Shown one piece after another: positions 35,250 through 47,200 of a stretch of DNA of 64,000 bases; positions within the stretch are counted from its first letter, which is position 1; each line of letters begins with the position of its first letter. The stretch spans positions 270,501 to 334,500 of the forward strand of contig JAMJFZ010000769.1 of NCBI GenBank assembly GCA_026225945.1. The letters run 5' to 3'. The notes under the pieces are model-generated. The model did not search any database, was not told the DNA's origin, and saw only the letters and a list, made by a program, of their open reading frames with translations. The translations under genes were made by a program, and so were the position numbers. This DNA comes from Cricetomys ansorgei. Taxonomy: Eukaryota > Chordata > Mammalia > Rodentia > Nesomyidae.

Positions 35250-35525
35250 ATGTCTCAGAAAGAGTTCTTAGGAGGTTTCTGCAAACATGGTCATGACCAC
35301 CGCCAGACTGAGACCCCTTCCTCATCTATGCCCTGCTGTGCTTCTTATTCCAGCAATGGAGATGACAGGGAGCAGACTAGCAGTGCAGCTCCTCTTAAGG
35401 AGAATGGTTACTTTGGCTTCGCACTGATCCCCAATAGGGACCAGATACTTGTGAGCAGTGGAATAAAAGGGACAGCCTATTTCAATGACTCAAAAATAAT
35501 AGGAAATGGTGCAACTCAAGATTGA
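35250..35525 (+). other. Unidentified 91-codon reading frame
   Basis: An ATG-started frame encodes 91 residues (start MSQKEFLGGFCKHGHDHRQ, end SKIIGNGATQD). It is mixed polar, with Cys and His near the start (FCKHGHDH, MPCC) and a well-varied, protein-like composition without low complexity. It lies 1.5 kb past the Dmd poly(A) site. No intron, promoter or poly(A) tail is clear, and a stop follows at once. I do not recognise the family. It could be a decayed processed gene copy, part of an unannotated exon, or a chance frame. Confidence 0.3.
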
Positions 35526-36344
35526 TGTGAGGGTTACAACTCTGATAGAAATCACTTGCTAACGTTGTGGAGTGTGGAGTGATGATAACTACCTGAAAGA
35601 CTGCTGCATTGAAAGAATATAGAGAAATCCACATACTAAGAATAGTTGTCAGCCTGTTTGGATAAATGATGCACCCCTCCTCCACTATTCAAATTTGCCT
35701 TTTCTACAAACTCAGACTGGCTGTTAACTTAATAACTGAGGACTCTTCAACCCTTTGCCATGTCTGAAACAATTGTGTGAATGACTCTAAGGAGTGCAAT
35801 TGGTTTTCCATTCTATTCTTTGCACATGCTGAAGGGGACCGATTTAATAGGTTAAAAATTAAAGAAGATCAAGCTGGCACAGATTGTGCACCAGCAAGCA
35901 AAATGTGTGTCTGAAGAAAAGCACCAAGACTGATGCATGTGTTCTGTGGAACTGTGATGGGGTTTCCCTGTGTTTGTAATGCTCTAATGGTGGAACAACT
36001 ACAAAGGCAGGCACTTGGACACATGGAAAGATTTTCCTTTGAGATTGAGGGGAGAAGGAATTCAAAGCTTTCCTAAATGGTAGCAAAACCATGGGAGCAG
36101 AAACCACAAACACATTCAATGCCCCTTGAACCTCGAGGTGTTGCCATTGCATAGACTGACACATTCCAGACTATCTATAACAAATACATTACCTATTATG
36201 AGTACAGGAAGTTTGAGATGTCTGAGAGTGGTTTTATGTACAGAAAAGACTACAGTAACTCTCAAGGCCTAAACTTTATACACACACTTTATATATATTT
36301 TATAAATATTCGTGTGAAGTATGTTGTTCTTCTGTTAACTTTAT

Positions 36345-37085
36345 TTTGAAATAATTTGAACTTAAGAAAAATGGAAACAACAGTACCAAGGACCCCAATG
36401 CACCCTTTAATTAGATGAATATGTTGTTTACAATTGACTTGTGTAATTACTTTATGATTCTTTTGAATTGATAAATAAGACCACCCCCCCAAAAAAAAAC
36501 ATTTAAAGATACCTACAGGTGATTAGAAAAGGGCCCTTTTATACTTAAATACTTCTTGTCCAAATACTAAAAGCTAGGACATTCTGCTGCATAATCATAA
36601 TACACTCATTAAAATAAAGACATTCAACATCTTATACAATACTATAATTTACTCCACTGTCTATACCCAAATGTCACTTTGGTTCCTATCTTTTATTGTT
36701 CTGTATTTTCCCTGGCCTAGGAGCTATTCCATAATTTCATGACATTTAGTTGTCATGTCTCTTTAATCTCCTTTGATCTGGAACAGTTTCTCTGTCTTCC
36801 CTGTTTTTAAAGATCTTGACATTTTTACAAGCACAAGCTAGTTACTCTACAGGATGTACCTCGTTTTGTGTTTGCAAGATGTATCCTCAGGATTAGATTC
36901 AGGCATGAATTTTGGCAGGAACACTGCATAAGTGATGTCAACTTCTCACCATATCGTAAAAAGAGGCAGGTAATGATCACCTATCCTGTTTTAGGTGTTC
37001 GCTTTGATATCTTAGGTAAGGTGAGGCCTATGAGATTTCACCACTCGGTACACAATTTAAAACAAAATTTTGCTTAAATGTGTAG
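36345..37085 (-). mobile_element. Old L1M 3' region, antisense
   Basis: Reverse-complement L1M landmarks appear in order: attttgaaataatttgaact, acatttagttgtcatgtctc, tttaatctcctttgatctgg, aaagatcttgacatttttac, ctacaggatgtacctcgttt and cctcaggattagattcaggc. It is a mammal-wide fossil. Confidence 0.85.
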
Positions 37086-39739
37086 TTTCAACAATAAATG
37101 TTATTTTCCATGTATAACTATAGACAGTTTTTTAATAACTAAAGTAAGTTCCTTTCTGTGGCTATATTTGAATTGAGAAATCTGAATTCTCTTGTTCTAA
37201 ATGTCCACTATACATTGAATGTTCTTTATTTTTCAGCCTCTAGTATCTGACAGGGAAGTCTTTCACCAGCAACCAAATTAGCACCTTATTCAAGTGAATG
37301 GAAACAAATTTGGAGTTCATTTAAGTTTTCTGAATGTTCCAGTGCTACGTATTGTACAACCTGAGTCTAGTTTTTTTATACCATTCATTCTGAAAGCACA
37401 TATAAAGTGACATGTATTGTGCAAATTATAATCCAAGGCTTATATCATTTGGTAATGTGTCAAGTTATTGCAAATATTTTTCTTTAAGCAAACATAGATA
37501 ACTCATAAACATAAATGTATTAAACCCAGTTTGGAGTAGGCATGTGTCTCTTTGGTAGAGCACTTGCCTAACACAAGTGAGGTGCTGGATTCTATTACTT
37601 TCCTGCAAAACAATAAAAATAAACCTATAGATTAGGTTTACGCCAATAACTCTTGGTTTCATTCTAAAATTCCTGGGCTTTCAAGATACATTTACTAAGG
37701 TAAGGTTTCCCAATAGTGTGATGCACTGCAGTACATCCACATGGCACCAGATAGACGCCGAGGACTGCTGAAGTCTAAGCTCACAATGTTAGGAGTAGCC
37801 GACTGAGGTCTATCACCTTCAACCTGAAGTTTAGATGTCCCACAGGGACTTAATTACTCTGTGTACCATGATGCAAAAACCCCTGAGCATCACCACACTA
37901 TGTGAACATCACACCCATTGAGGTTGCTTGTACAACAATCCCTATATATGTAAAACTCGAACCTTCTACACATGTGATTGAGATAGAAATCTCATCTTAG
38001 GCCATAGGAGGACAATGGCAACTCATTTTTAAAGTGAATGTGACAATTGCAGTCTCAAAATACCCTGTCCTGTGTTCTTTGGTTCAATTAGCACCTTTAC
38101 CTGAGTGGGCTTCCATAGTCATAGTTTTTCCTGTTGTCTTGACATCATTATTACTAGTACCCTTTCTGTCTCAAAAATGTCTTGGTGAGTAAGCATCATC
38201 TTTCAATCACAGTATTTCTAACTAGACGAATTATTCATATTTGAGTTAGTGCAGTTCTTCATTATATATAACCATTCATCACTTTGTAGTTTTCCCAGTC
38301 ATTGTGGTGACAAAACAGCCTCAACACATTTCCAAATACTTCCTAGGGGAAATTACTCATTCTCTTCACTGCCTGAGCACAGACTGTATTCTTCTCATAA
38401 TTTCTTTAACTGCCAGGTGCCAGCCCTTAGCAATATTTTAGTGGTATTAGTTCTTGCATACTCTTCCTAATTTGTCCAGCCTCTGTTCACTTCTTTAAAG
38501 CAACTGAATGTCTCCATCATAGCTGAAAATATTGACCATATGATAAGAGCCAGTAAATCAGAAGACTTTGTTTCCGAGGGTGGAGAAAGATGCTATCCCC
38601 ATTCACTTGCAGCTCTTGTCAATTACAAGGCTTGCAGATACTTGTAGTCCATACTGAAGCATCCTGGCCACACCCTGTATTGGCTTCAGGCCATCCACAC
38701 TTCAGCTATTGGGAATAGAAGGCGTGATGGCACACAGCCATGTTCTTCTTGGGTACTTACTTGCCTTGAGCAGCAATTCTATGACTGAGGTAATACCTCT
38801 CACAAATGAACACCTGGGACCAATTACTGATTGATGTGAACAAACAAAAATCCAGTTCTCTTGTCTCAATGTGGGAACAATTCTGAAGGCCTTCACAGTT
38901 GTAGAGCACCTGCAGAACCCACTGCAATCTTAGTTTCATTCACAACACAGTTCCACTATTTAACTACACCTACACTCCTAACTCCCTTGGGTTATATTTG
39001 TCATGAGAAGCTTATAGGGAGTGAGCTGCTGCAGAGTGTTACCCCTGTAGAGCATGCTCCCTCTTAGAGACTACTACCAAGGGAGCCCAGTCTAAATCCT
39101 TCCTTTATTTCACTGGGAAATAGACTCGTGAGACAAGAGAATGAGAACCTAAACAATTCCCCCACTCACTCTGTCCTGTTGCTGGTAAAAAACAGACAGC
39201 CAACAGTATTGCTTTGCCTCTGGTCTAAATGCAATGGAGCTGGAGTCAATTGACAGTGAACTGGAACCCCAGAAACTGAGTCAAAAGACATATTCCTGCA
39301 TTAAATGTTGATCATCTCATTTATCTTATCACACTAATAGAAATTGGGATAATAAAACTTGCCCCTTTGACCTCAGAGCTATTTATATATACCTTGTATG
39401 ATGATGAACCTGGGATTTGTATCTATAGTCAAGACTATGCCTACGAACTCAAGCCTGGATGCCTCCTCACATTTTTCAAGTAGAGATCTCATAACCCTTT
39501 TCTAACGTTTCCTGTTTAAGAACACTAAAAGTTCTACTCACTGTTGCTAGTCTGTCACAATCTAAAAAGTTGTCTCCCCAAGCTTTTAATGGGACCTCCA
39601 TTCTTCAAGATGCTCACCCCTCAACCTTGAAGTGTATTTTCACTCTATTTTGTTCATATGTGCAATCGTTCCATTGGCAAAGTCTACTTGTTCTTATTTC
39701 AAAAATCTATCTAGAATTTGGCCATTTCTTCCATCTCTA
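37086..39739. other. Unassigned intergenic stretch with one diverged ID
   Basis: The only repeat recognised is an ID at 37527-37618. The segment at 38450-38553 has a partner at 40829-40931 (see findings). No coding or RNA feature was supported here. Confidence 0.6.
37527..37618 (+). repeat. ID-type SINE, sense
   Basis: The text gtgtctctttggtagagcac, ttgcctaacacaagtgaggt and the A-rich end follow the ID plan. Confidence 0.75.
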
Positions 39740-40425
39740 CTTTTAGTGCTCTGATCTACAACAGCTAATCAGTGCTGCCAAATCACTACGATAGCTTTTA
39801 GCTGGTCTCTCCATTCCCGCCCTTTCCTCCTTTAAGTGATCCTCAACACAGAAGGTAGGGTTATCATGTTAAGGCATAAGGAGATCTTGCAATTCCTGAG
39901 AGAAAAAATCACCAGTGGCTTTCCCAAACAAAAGTCCAAAGCCCTCTGTACGTCTACAAGAACCTATACCATCTAACCTGTACTTTATCTTCATGCCTTC
40001 TCCCTTCCCCCTACTCTTCACTCTGTTCCAGCCTTCTGTTGTTTTCTCAGCAGCCAGCCAAAACCTTTGTGCTTGCTGTTTTCTCTGCCCAGTATTTTCT
40101 AAAGCATCTGCAGGTACCTCTGATTTCTCAATTCCTTCAAGTTATTACCCAAAGAGTACCAGCGCAGTCAGATATACACTAGCTATCATTTGGAATTGAA
40201 ACACCAAACCACTATCTTTCCCATTTGTTTTTCTACTTCACATTTATTACCAGCTGACAAACTATGATTCTTTACTCATATATTTTATGTGTCATCTCCT
40301 CTCATGACAAGAATACAAATTTTGTGAGGCTATGGATTTGAATCAGATTTTTTTTCACAATACTGTCTCAAAGTACCTATGGCTCTGAGCACAAAGAACT
40401 TGTGCAGAGTAAATAGCCAAAGTAG
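39740..40425 (+). mobile_element. L2 LINE 3' end, sense
   Basis: L2 landmarks occur in order: agctggtctctccattcccg, ggtagggttatcatgtt, aaaatcaccagtggctttcc, aaagtccaaagccctctgta, cactctgttccagccttctg, cttgctgttttctctgccca, and tgtgaggctatggatttgaa at the end. The fragment is ancient. The 94-codon frame from 39915 is just L2-derived. Confidence 0.82.
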
Positions 40426-40746
40426 GGAGGAGACCTCAAAGTATTCAGGAGTGGTGATATTTAGAGATTCTGCATCAGTTTCTCTTTCTTGAACATTAGT
40501 CATGTTGTTTTTATGGGTGGTGTTCAGAGCTCATGGATGAAAGTGACAGCCCAGGGACATTCCAGCAAAGAGTCTGAGACATGAGTGCTTAGAAATAAGA
40601 TTCTTAAGAAATATAAATAGGAGAACAGGAGTTTCATACATAGGGGAAAAAGAAGACAGATGACTTAGCCTCTTTCATTGAAGAGATGATCAGCTGTTTT
40701 CCATCTCTACTGAAAGAGAACTGAAGAAAAATAAGAGCTTTAAGAA

Positions 40747-41060
40747 TAGGAGGGGCTGAAAAGATGGCTCAGCAGTTAACAGTGCATATTGCTCTCACAA
40801 AGGATTAAGTTGCACCCACATCCAAATTCTCCTTGCACACTCTTCCTATTTTGTCCAGCCTCAAGTCACTTCTCTAAAGTGATTCTGTGTCTCTATCCTA
40901 GCTGAAAATAATAGATTTTGAAATGAGAACCAACTGCTTACTATCACCTGTAACTCCAGTTCCAGTGATTCATGCGCCCTCTTCTGGCCTCCAAGAGCAC
41001 TGCACTCAATTCACATCCTCCAGACACAATTTAAAAATTAAAATAAATATTTCATTTAAA
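40747..41060 (+). repeat. B2 SINE split by a foreign 103-bp segment
   Basis: The B2 head (ggggctgaaaagatggctca, gcagttaacagtgcatat) runs to gcacccacatcc, and the body resumes at tgtaactccagttccag near 40950 with a normal tail. The intervening 40829-40931 segment is not B2 and resembles 38450-38553. Confidence 0.82.
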
Positions 41061-41124
41061 AGTTGAAATGATATATGAGGAGAACTTAATAGCCACTAGT
41101 TTGAATAAATAGGACACATAGTGG

Positions 41125-41458
41125 TGTGATAATTTGAATTTGAATATCCTTCTATAGAGTTATGTGTTTGAGTACTTGGTCCCACTTGGTAGAACTGTTC
41201 AGGAAAGATTAAGATGTGTGGCCTTGTTGGAGGAGGTGTGTCACTGGAGTTGGACTTTGGGGTTTAGAAAGGCTATCAGTAGGATTCCCAGTGCTCTTTC
41301 TCTGCCTTGTAGCTGTAGATCAAGATGTGAGTTCTTAATAATTCCTTTATCATCATGGACTCTAATCTTCTGAAACAATAGGCCAGATTAAATGCTTTCT
41401 TTTATAAGTTGCTTTGGTCATGTTGTTTTATTACAACCATAGAGAACTATCTAAGACA
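41125..41458 (+). mobile_element. MT-type MaLR solo LTR
   Basis: The LTR starts tgtgataatttgaatttgaa and ends ctatctaagaca, with gtgtggccttgttggaggag and attaaatgctttcttttata inside, as in the MT family. It is flanked by a perfect 5-bp duplication, AGTGG, at 41120-41124 and 41459-41463, so the ends are certain. Length is 334 bp, and no internal region or second LTR is attached. MT LTRs are nonautonomous ERVL-class elements and are known as oocyte-active promoters in mouse. Confidence 0.93.
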
Positions 41459-43589
41459 AGTGGGTTCCTCCTTTTCTGGATGTTTTTATAGGAAGACAGA
41501 GTTCTTTTCAAGTTTGGTCATATTTGATAGCAATGTAAGCAAAATAAAGGATGAAACAAGAATGTGAAAAAGGCTTTCGTACAAACATTTCCTTCTTTTG
41601 ACCCTCTGGCTTGTCTTTTGCTGACCTGTTTGGCTCAATGTCTTGTCTAAGCCTGGCCTTTGTCACATGATAAGACCTCCTGCCCCAAGTCTAGTAACAG
41701 TTTGCGCCTATGCCCCTTTCTAGTATTTTAGAAAATGCAGGTCAAAGCCTGTGCCTTTGAGGTTATATTAGTTTCTTAATTCTTTTCTCCACCTTCCCAA
41801 TTCTCCCATTGTGCTTCTCTTAAAATTGTTAGCAACAAAAATGGTATGCTATGCACTGATGTAGTGACAGAAAAGTTGACCTACCTGTATATGTGTGGCA
41901 TATAAATTTAATTTAAATTTACAACTGTAAAGCAGCTGTTTGTGTGGCTTTTCTAATTCTAAAATTACAAGTCTAAAAGCATTGATATTCAGAAAATAAA
42001 TATACACTATGTTTCGGCTTCAGAGCAGGTGCTTAGGATCTGAAGTTCGAAAAGAAGTGTGTATGTACCCTATTATGTATGTGATAGTAAACTAGAGGTA
42101 CTAGGTGATAAATTATTAATACATGTCATGACATACTAAAATAATAGCACAATGAAGGGATATTAATCAAATATGTAAAAAATAGGAAAAATTTCAAAGA
42201 TCAAATATTTTCACAATAGATAGAATAATTAAATTTACAAGTACTCTGTTAATACTCCTTTGTGTCTGATGTTTGCAAAAGGCCTTTGCAATTAATTTGA
42301 TCTTCTGAGTAAATTAATGTTCCCTGCAGTGTGTGATGATCATGAAAAGATCCTATATGGATTTAGCAGCCAGATGTCTAATAAAGTAGCATGCAGCTCA
42401 AGGATTGTAATTGCCAATAAAAAATTCCACATTTCTGGACACATTTAGCAAAGCTTATTTAACAGATGAACATTACCAAAGCAGCCTGAGTCCACCAGCA
42501 TTCCCAACTGAATACCAACCTGAAAGAGCATGGATGTGGAACATATTATACATAGTAGGTCATAATCAATTTTTGATTGGATTTAATTATCACATAAATG
42601 AATCAACAAATTCAACACATAATAGATTCATGGACTTGATAGATTTGTATAATTCCTCCTTTCATCAGAAATGCAGAGTATCTGTAGCTTTCTACTAAAC
42701 ATAACAGACTTCTAAACTATGAAAGAGAAGAAATGAAAGGTCCATATTAATAGTAAGAATTGTTATGTTAATTATGAGTTATTTGTACTCTGTACTATTT
42801 TTTGCTTTCTGCTGAATAGTCATTATCTTACTCCATGTTTCTCTCACAAATCATTTGGAAAATGCAAAATGAAGAAGCTGAATAAGGAGATATACTTTGA
42901 CATCTGCATTCTGTACTGTCAAATTTAAATGACTGTGTAAATGCTGCTCAACTCAAAACAGAGTTACACAAGTTTCTTTGAAAGATGATACAGTCCGGAG
43001 AACCTATCAATAACACCAAGAATAAGCATACTACAAAATTTTCACTTGCACAGCACAGTTTATCCCTAGTCTATATCACAATTCAGGCTTCTCCTGTCTT
43101 ACATCACCATTTCAGGGGCTGTTGCATCCAAGAACCAGAATGAAGGTGTATAGAATACACATTAGTCAAACAGACATGATTTCTATTCATCTTCCCATCA
43201 GAAAGAATTCAGCTGGAACTTCACAACCTAGTACAAAGTAGGCTAAAATATATATTTTCTCTGGTTTTTAACAAAAGGGAATGGGTTAGTCAGCATCTAG
43301 CCAGACTTTCACAGCGGAAAGAACTTAGCACACTTATTTTCATGAAAACAATAGTATATATTATGGTTAGGTTCCCATTGCAGCCTATCCAAAATGCAAC
43401 TGATGAACAATGATACCTCTGTGGAGATTGAAAACTCACTAGAAGTCATAAGAGACATCACACATTGCACTAATCCATTAATCTTTTCTGGTAAAACATT
43501 CTGCCAATGTGGTAAACACCATTATAGGTATTAAGCAAGCAGAGATCTATGTTTTCTTCAAGTGATAACAATGAAATGAACCTCTTGCC
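41459..43589. other. Unassigned intergenic stretch
   Basis: No repeat, gene or RNA feature was recognised. The sequence is AT-rich and looks single-copy. The 95-codon frame from 42411 has no recognisable domain. Confidence 0.6.
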
Positions 43590-43800
43590 AGAGATAAATA
43601 AGAATAATGATACTTTTAGGAACTATATTGCTGGAACAGTCTAGGAAAGACAGATTAAACAAGGGCCAAAGACCAAGACAGGTGATGGGGGAGTAGACCT
43701 CAAAAGGCCTTGTGTGCCGCAATGATAACAGTTTAACTTCTAAATAGGAACCCTCTGAAAAAAAAATAAGCACAGAAGCACTAAAGCCAGATGGATGATT
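43590..43800 (-). mobile_element. Probable L2 fragment, antisense
   Basis: The text gggccaaagaccaagacagg, aaaaggccttgtgtgccgca and gtttaacttctaaatagg follows the reverse-complement L2 order (a gggccttgta and ggactttgga-like block). Divergence is high. Confidence 0.5.
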
Positions 43801-44014
43801 TTTAATATCATTCATTCCGCCGATTGCATAATGATCTATCTAGCTGCAAGGAGAAGGATGTAGCGATTTTATGGCTGCCATTGTTTTGCCACGAAGAACA
43901 TTTTGATACAGCCATTTTAACCAGGACATTTTGACATGGGGCAATTTTGAGGCAGTCTAAAAGCAAATCATTTCCTTTTTATTTCCAAAATGAAGTGTTT
44001 TGTTGTTTTTCTCC

Positions 44015-44215
44015 TTCTGATTATATGTTCATTGTGAAATATTCAGAAAATACATAGAGGGAAAAGGAAAGTAAAAATCATCCATAATCCAGCACTTAGG
44101 AAAATTCCTGCTACCATATTCTGGGTATATGCATCCATAACTTTTCCTATGCATCCTTTTTAAAGAAAAGTGGTAATAGCATAAATGCAGGTGTAACTCA
44201 TTTTCTTTGTTTAGT
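44015..44215. mobile_element. Old L1M-type fragment
   Basis: The text ttcattgtgaaatattcaga, aaaatcatccataatccagc and ttcctatgcatcctttttaa matches a widespread ancient mammalian L1 3' region. Orientation is not certain. Confidence 0.5.
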
Positions 44216-44260
44216 AATATACTCCCACTACTTCTACAAAGGAGGAAATCTTTTTACTCC

Positions 44261-44265
44261 CTCTC

Positions 44266-44325
<60 letters not shown>

Positions 44326-44331
44326 TGTGTA
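44261..44331. repeat. (CT)n-(GT)n microsatellite
   Basis: CT repeats with GTCTCT interruptions pass into ten GT units, directly next to an antisense B3. Confidence 0.96.
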
Positions 44332-44445
44332 GGTCAGAAAACAGCTTTGCAAGAGTCATTGTCTCCTTTCACCATGTGGGTTCCAGTGATGGAATTCAAG
44401 TCATCAAGATTGGTGGGATATTGCCATCTCTGGTATCATGGTTTT
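44332..44445 (-). repeat. B3 SINE, antisense
   Basis: Reverse-complement B3 text: aggtcagaaaacagctttgc, caccatgtgggttccagtga, tcaagtcatcaagattggtg and gccatctctgg. Confidence 0.78.
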
Positions 44446-44878
44446 TAATGATGAAAGAATAGTTCATTTATTGGCTGTTGCATAATGTGGTCTGGGAGAA
44501 TAGATGATAGCTTAAGTTCTAAATTCGGCTCATCTGGCTTCATGTCCTAGCCCATAGCCAAGATATAGCAAACATGTATTTTTTTGCTTTTTGTTGTTTT
44601 GTTCTTTAGAGATCAAATATTTTAGATTTTGTGAGCTAATGCAGTCAGGGTTCTTAATGGAATCAAAATGTATATATATAGACAAAACCAGAGAATGTAA
44701 TATTTATTTACTTTAAGAAATTCACTTATTGATTTCAGAGACTATCAAGTATAGAATATGCAGGCTATGCTAGTATGTGGAGATCCAAGGAAAAAAGTCT
44801 AATAAATGAATCCGCTAGTAGAATTTCCTCTTTCTCTAGGGAAGGCAGTTTTCTTTATTCTTTTTTTTTCTCTTAAGA

Positions 44879-45099
44879 CAGTGTTTCTCAACCTGTGGGT
44901 TGCAACCACTTGGGCAGTTAAATAAGGCTTTCATTGGGGTGGCCTAAGATCATCTGCATATCAAATATTTACGTTACAGTTCATAGCAGTAGCAAAATTA
45001 CAGTTATGAAATAGCAAAAATAATTTTATGGCTGGAGGTTACCACAACAAGAGGAATTGTGTTAAAGGATTGAAGCATTAGGAAGGTTGAGAAGCACTA
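44879..45099 (+). mobile_element. URR1-like hAT (MER1-type) DNA transposon
   Basis: Starts cagtgtttctcaacctgtgg and ends ggaaggttgagaagcacta, with the same body as 4514-4737 (aaaattacagttatgaaata, aataattttatggctgg). Flanks TCTTAAGA and TCTTGATA could be a decayed 8-bp target duplication. Noncoding. Confidence 0.88.
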
Positions 45100-46620
45100 T
45101 CTTGATATCTTCAACTGATTCAATCAGGCCCCCACATATTATGATTTACTCAGTCTACTGATTTGAATGTTAATCACATTTAAAACACTTTTATAGAAGC
45201 ATCTAGAATAATATTGAACTGAATTTCTACTGTACCCTATCCACATTGATACATAAAATGAATCATCAGATGGGCCATATGGCCTCTGTTGCAATGTTGA
45301 CTTCAATGCTGTATGCCATAGCATATATAAAAATAAACATAGCTATATGATATGTCTGTATCTCAGTAAAATTTAATTTACAGAAACAGGTATGAGGCAC
45401 AGTTTACTGATATTTATCCTCATCCATTTTCTAGGTAAGTAATATTAGACAAGTTAAGTTCTTTAAACATCAGTTTTCTGATCTGTGACAAATGTGAATG
45501 ATAATCCAACCCAATGGTTAGAAATATAATTAAAAACACTATTTGTGGACCATTCAGCACAAAATTAGACTCATGCTATATGCTTAATAACTATGCTCCC
45601 CTTTATTATTTACTTAATACCTCTCGAGAGCTCAATCCCTAGTACCACTTATGACTGCGGCAAAGCCACAATCTCCATCTGGGAGATTCTCCATCTGGGA
45701 GAGCTGAGATGGAGCTACCGGGCTGTTTTCCCACTTTCCTCTGCACAGCCCTTCTGTTTCTCCATGTTTTCCATCTGTCATCTCTTTTATGATTCTGGTG
45801 CTTTCTGTTTCTATCTTTGAAATATGAACTACCTTTTGTTGCCATGACTCTTCTAATTCAGGAAATTGCAAGGAGCTAGCTTCTGAGCCATCAACTTACC
45901 CTGAAAGTTCCTGACATTTAATTTCATAGTATTAATCTGCTCAGTCGTAATTCTGTGAGAGCAAGCATGTATAAACACTACCTAGCTTTAGTATGTTCAT
46001 TAAAAGACTTTGACATTGTTGGACTGTCAAATGAGTTTAGGGTGGTATGCCAATCCGCAAAGATGGAATTATACTTTGTTTTTATTTTCATCTTTATTTT
46101 TGGTCTGTTGGGTTATCTTTCTATAAGGCTCCCTTTATCTTCATTCCATATCAAATTACTTGTACATATTTTATAACTGTTTTCTATTGTGGTATTTTAC
46201 TTATTGATATGTAACATATCTTATTATAATAAGGACAATAGTTTTTGTCATACATGCTACTTTCCATTGCTTATAGTATAGTTTTATTCTTGAAGTTTTA
46301 AAGATTGTCCATATTTTCCTCTATAGTTCCTGGCTTTGATGTTGGACTTACAGTGTTCTCTCTGAAGATTCTATAAATAACTTTTCTTTTAAGATTAACA
46401 GTATCTATTTTGTATGTTCTCTGGAGAAAAAGCATAATAACTGAAAGCTTAATGGTTTGTAAAATGTACTCACAGATCTAAAATTGCCTTTCTGATAAGA
46501 TGACAATGGGGTAAAAATGGTTTCCATTGTAATTACTGAACTTTTGTCTCCTTGTTTTATGTCCTTACTTGCTCTTACTTTGTTATTGTCTCTCATCCTT
46601 CTGAATAACCAGTTCAAAAT
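45100..46620. other. Unassigned intergenic stretch
   Basis: No repeat or gene was recognised, apart from a short local direct and inverted repeat at 45673-45715 (see findings). Confidence 0.6.
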
Positions 46621-47200
46621 AGAAGGGAAGGTACGGTTGTTGGCCAAGAGAAGCTGGCCAAAGAATATATAATCCAACTTTCACCCACAAGATACGATTC
46701 TGTCAATCTTTGGATGGGAGTTGGTGACTCAAAGAAGTGATATGAGGAGCAGCAGAAACAATTTCCAGAAGCATGGGGGCAGAGTCCCTATGTGTTATAT
46801 ACAGAGTCTGACATCATTTCTGCCTATCAAGGCAAGATTGCTCCTAATGGAGCAGTTCTAAGGAATTCCAGTAAGTGGAAACTACCTGGACACCAGCTGT
46901 CTGGACATTCTCATGTTCTTCAATGAGCGTCTTAACTACCAAGAGGAGCTCTGCTACTTATAACTTCTAAATCTGGCTATAGTGAAACCAGAACAGTAAA
47001 ATGACTATCTGGAATGGTTTTGCTAGCTTGGTGATCTTAAAATAAATGAGTATCGACCCCAGCATCAACCCTTCTTAAGAGCTTTTAATGATGATCTTTA
47101 TTTGTGCTCTGATAGCAAAATGAGCTAGAGTCGATCCACCAAGCCATGCCTTCTACCCCCAAAGCAAAACCCTCTATAATTGGTCCAACACTGAAGTTCT
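46621..47200 (+). other. Possible decayed coding relic, unidentified
   Basis: One + frame reads protein-like text across 46640-46925 with a single stop, including YEEQQKQFPEAWGQSP and ESDIISAYQGKIAPNG, and ends at a TGA about 46926. After this the region is less coding-like. I do not recognise a family. It could be part of an old processed copy or simply chance; no poly(A) tail or flanking duplication is visible. Confidence 0.2.

Larger units (their letters stand above)
33956..36344. other. Intergenic DNA just past Dmd
   Basis: Apart from the B1 and B4 copies and the reading frame at 35250-35525, this stretch holds AT-rich sequence with no recognised feature. 35526-36180 continues without an open frame but with balanced base composition, as a decayed 3' UTR would have; this is not proof. 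Confidence 0.6.

Noticed and set aside
39915..40199. 94-codon frame that looks protein-like
   Set aside because: It lies within an ancient L2 3' end and reflects L2 sequence only.
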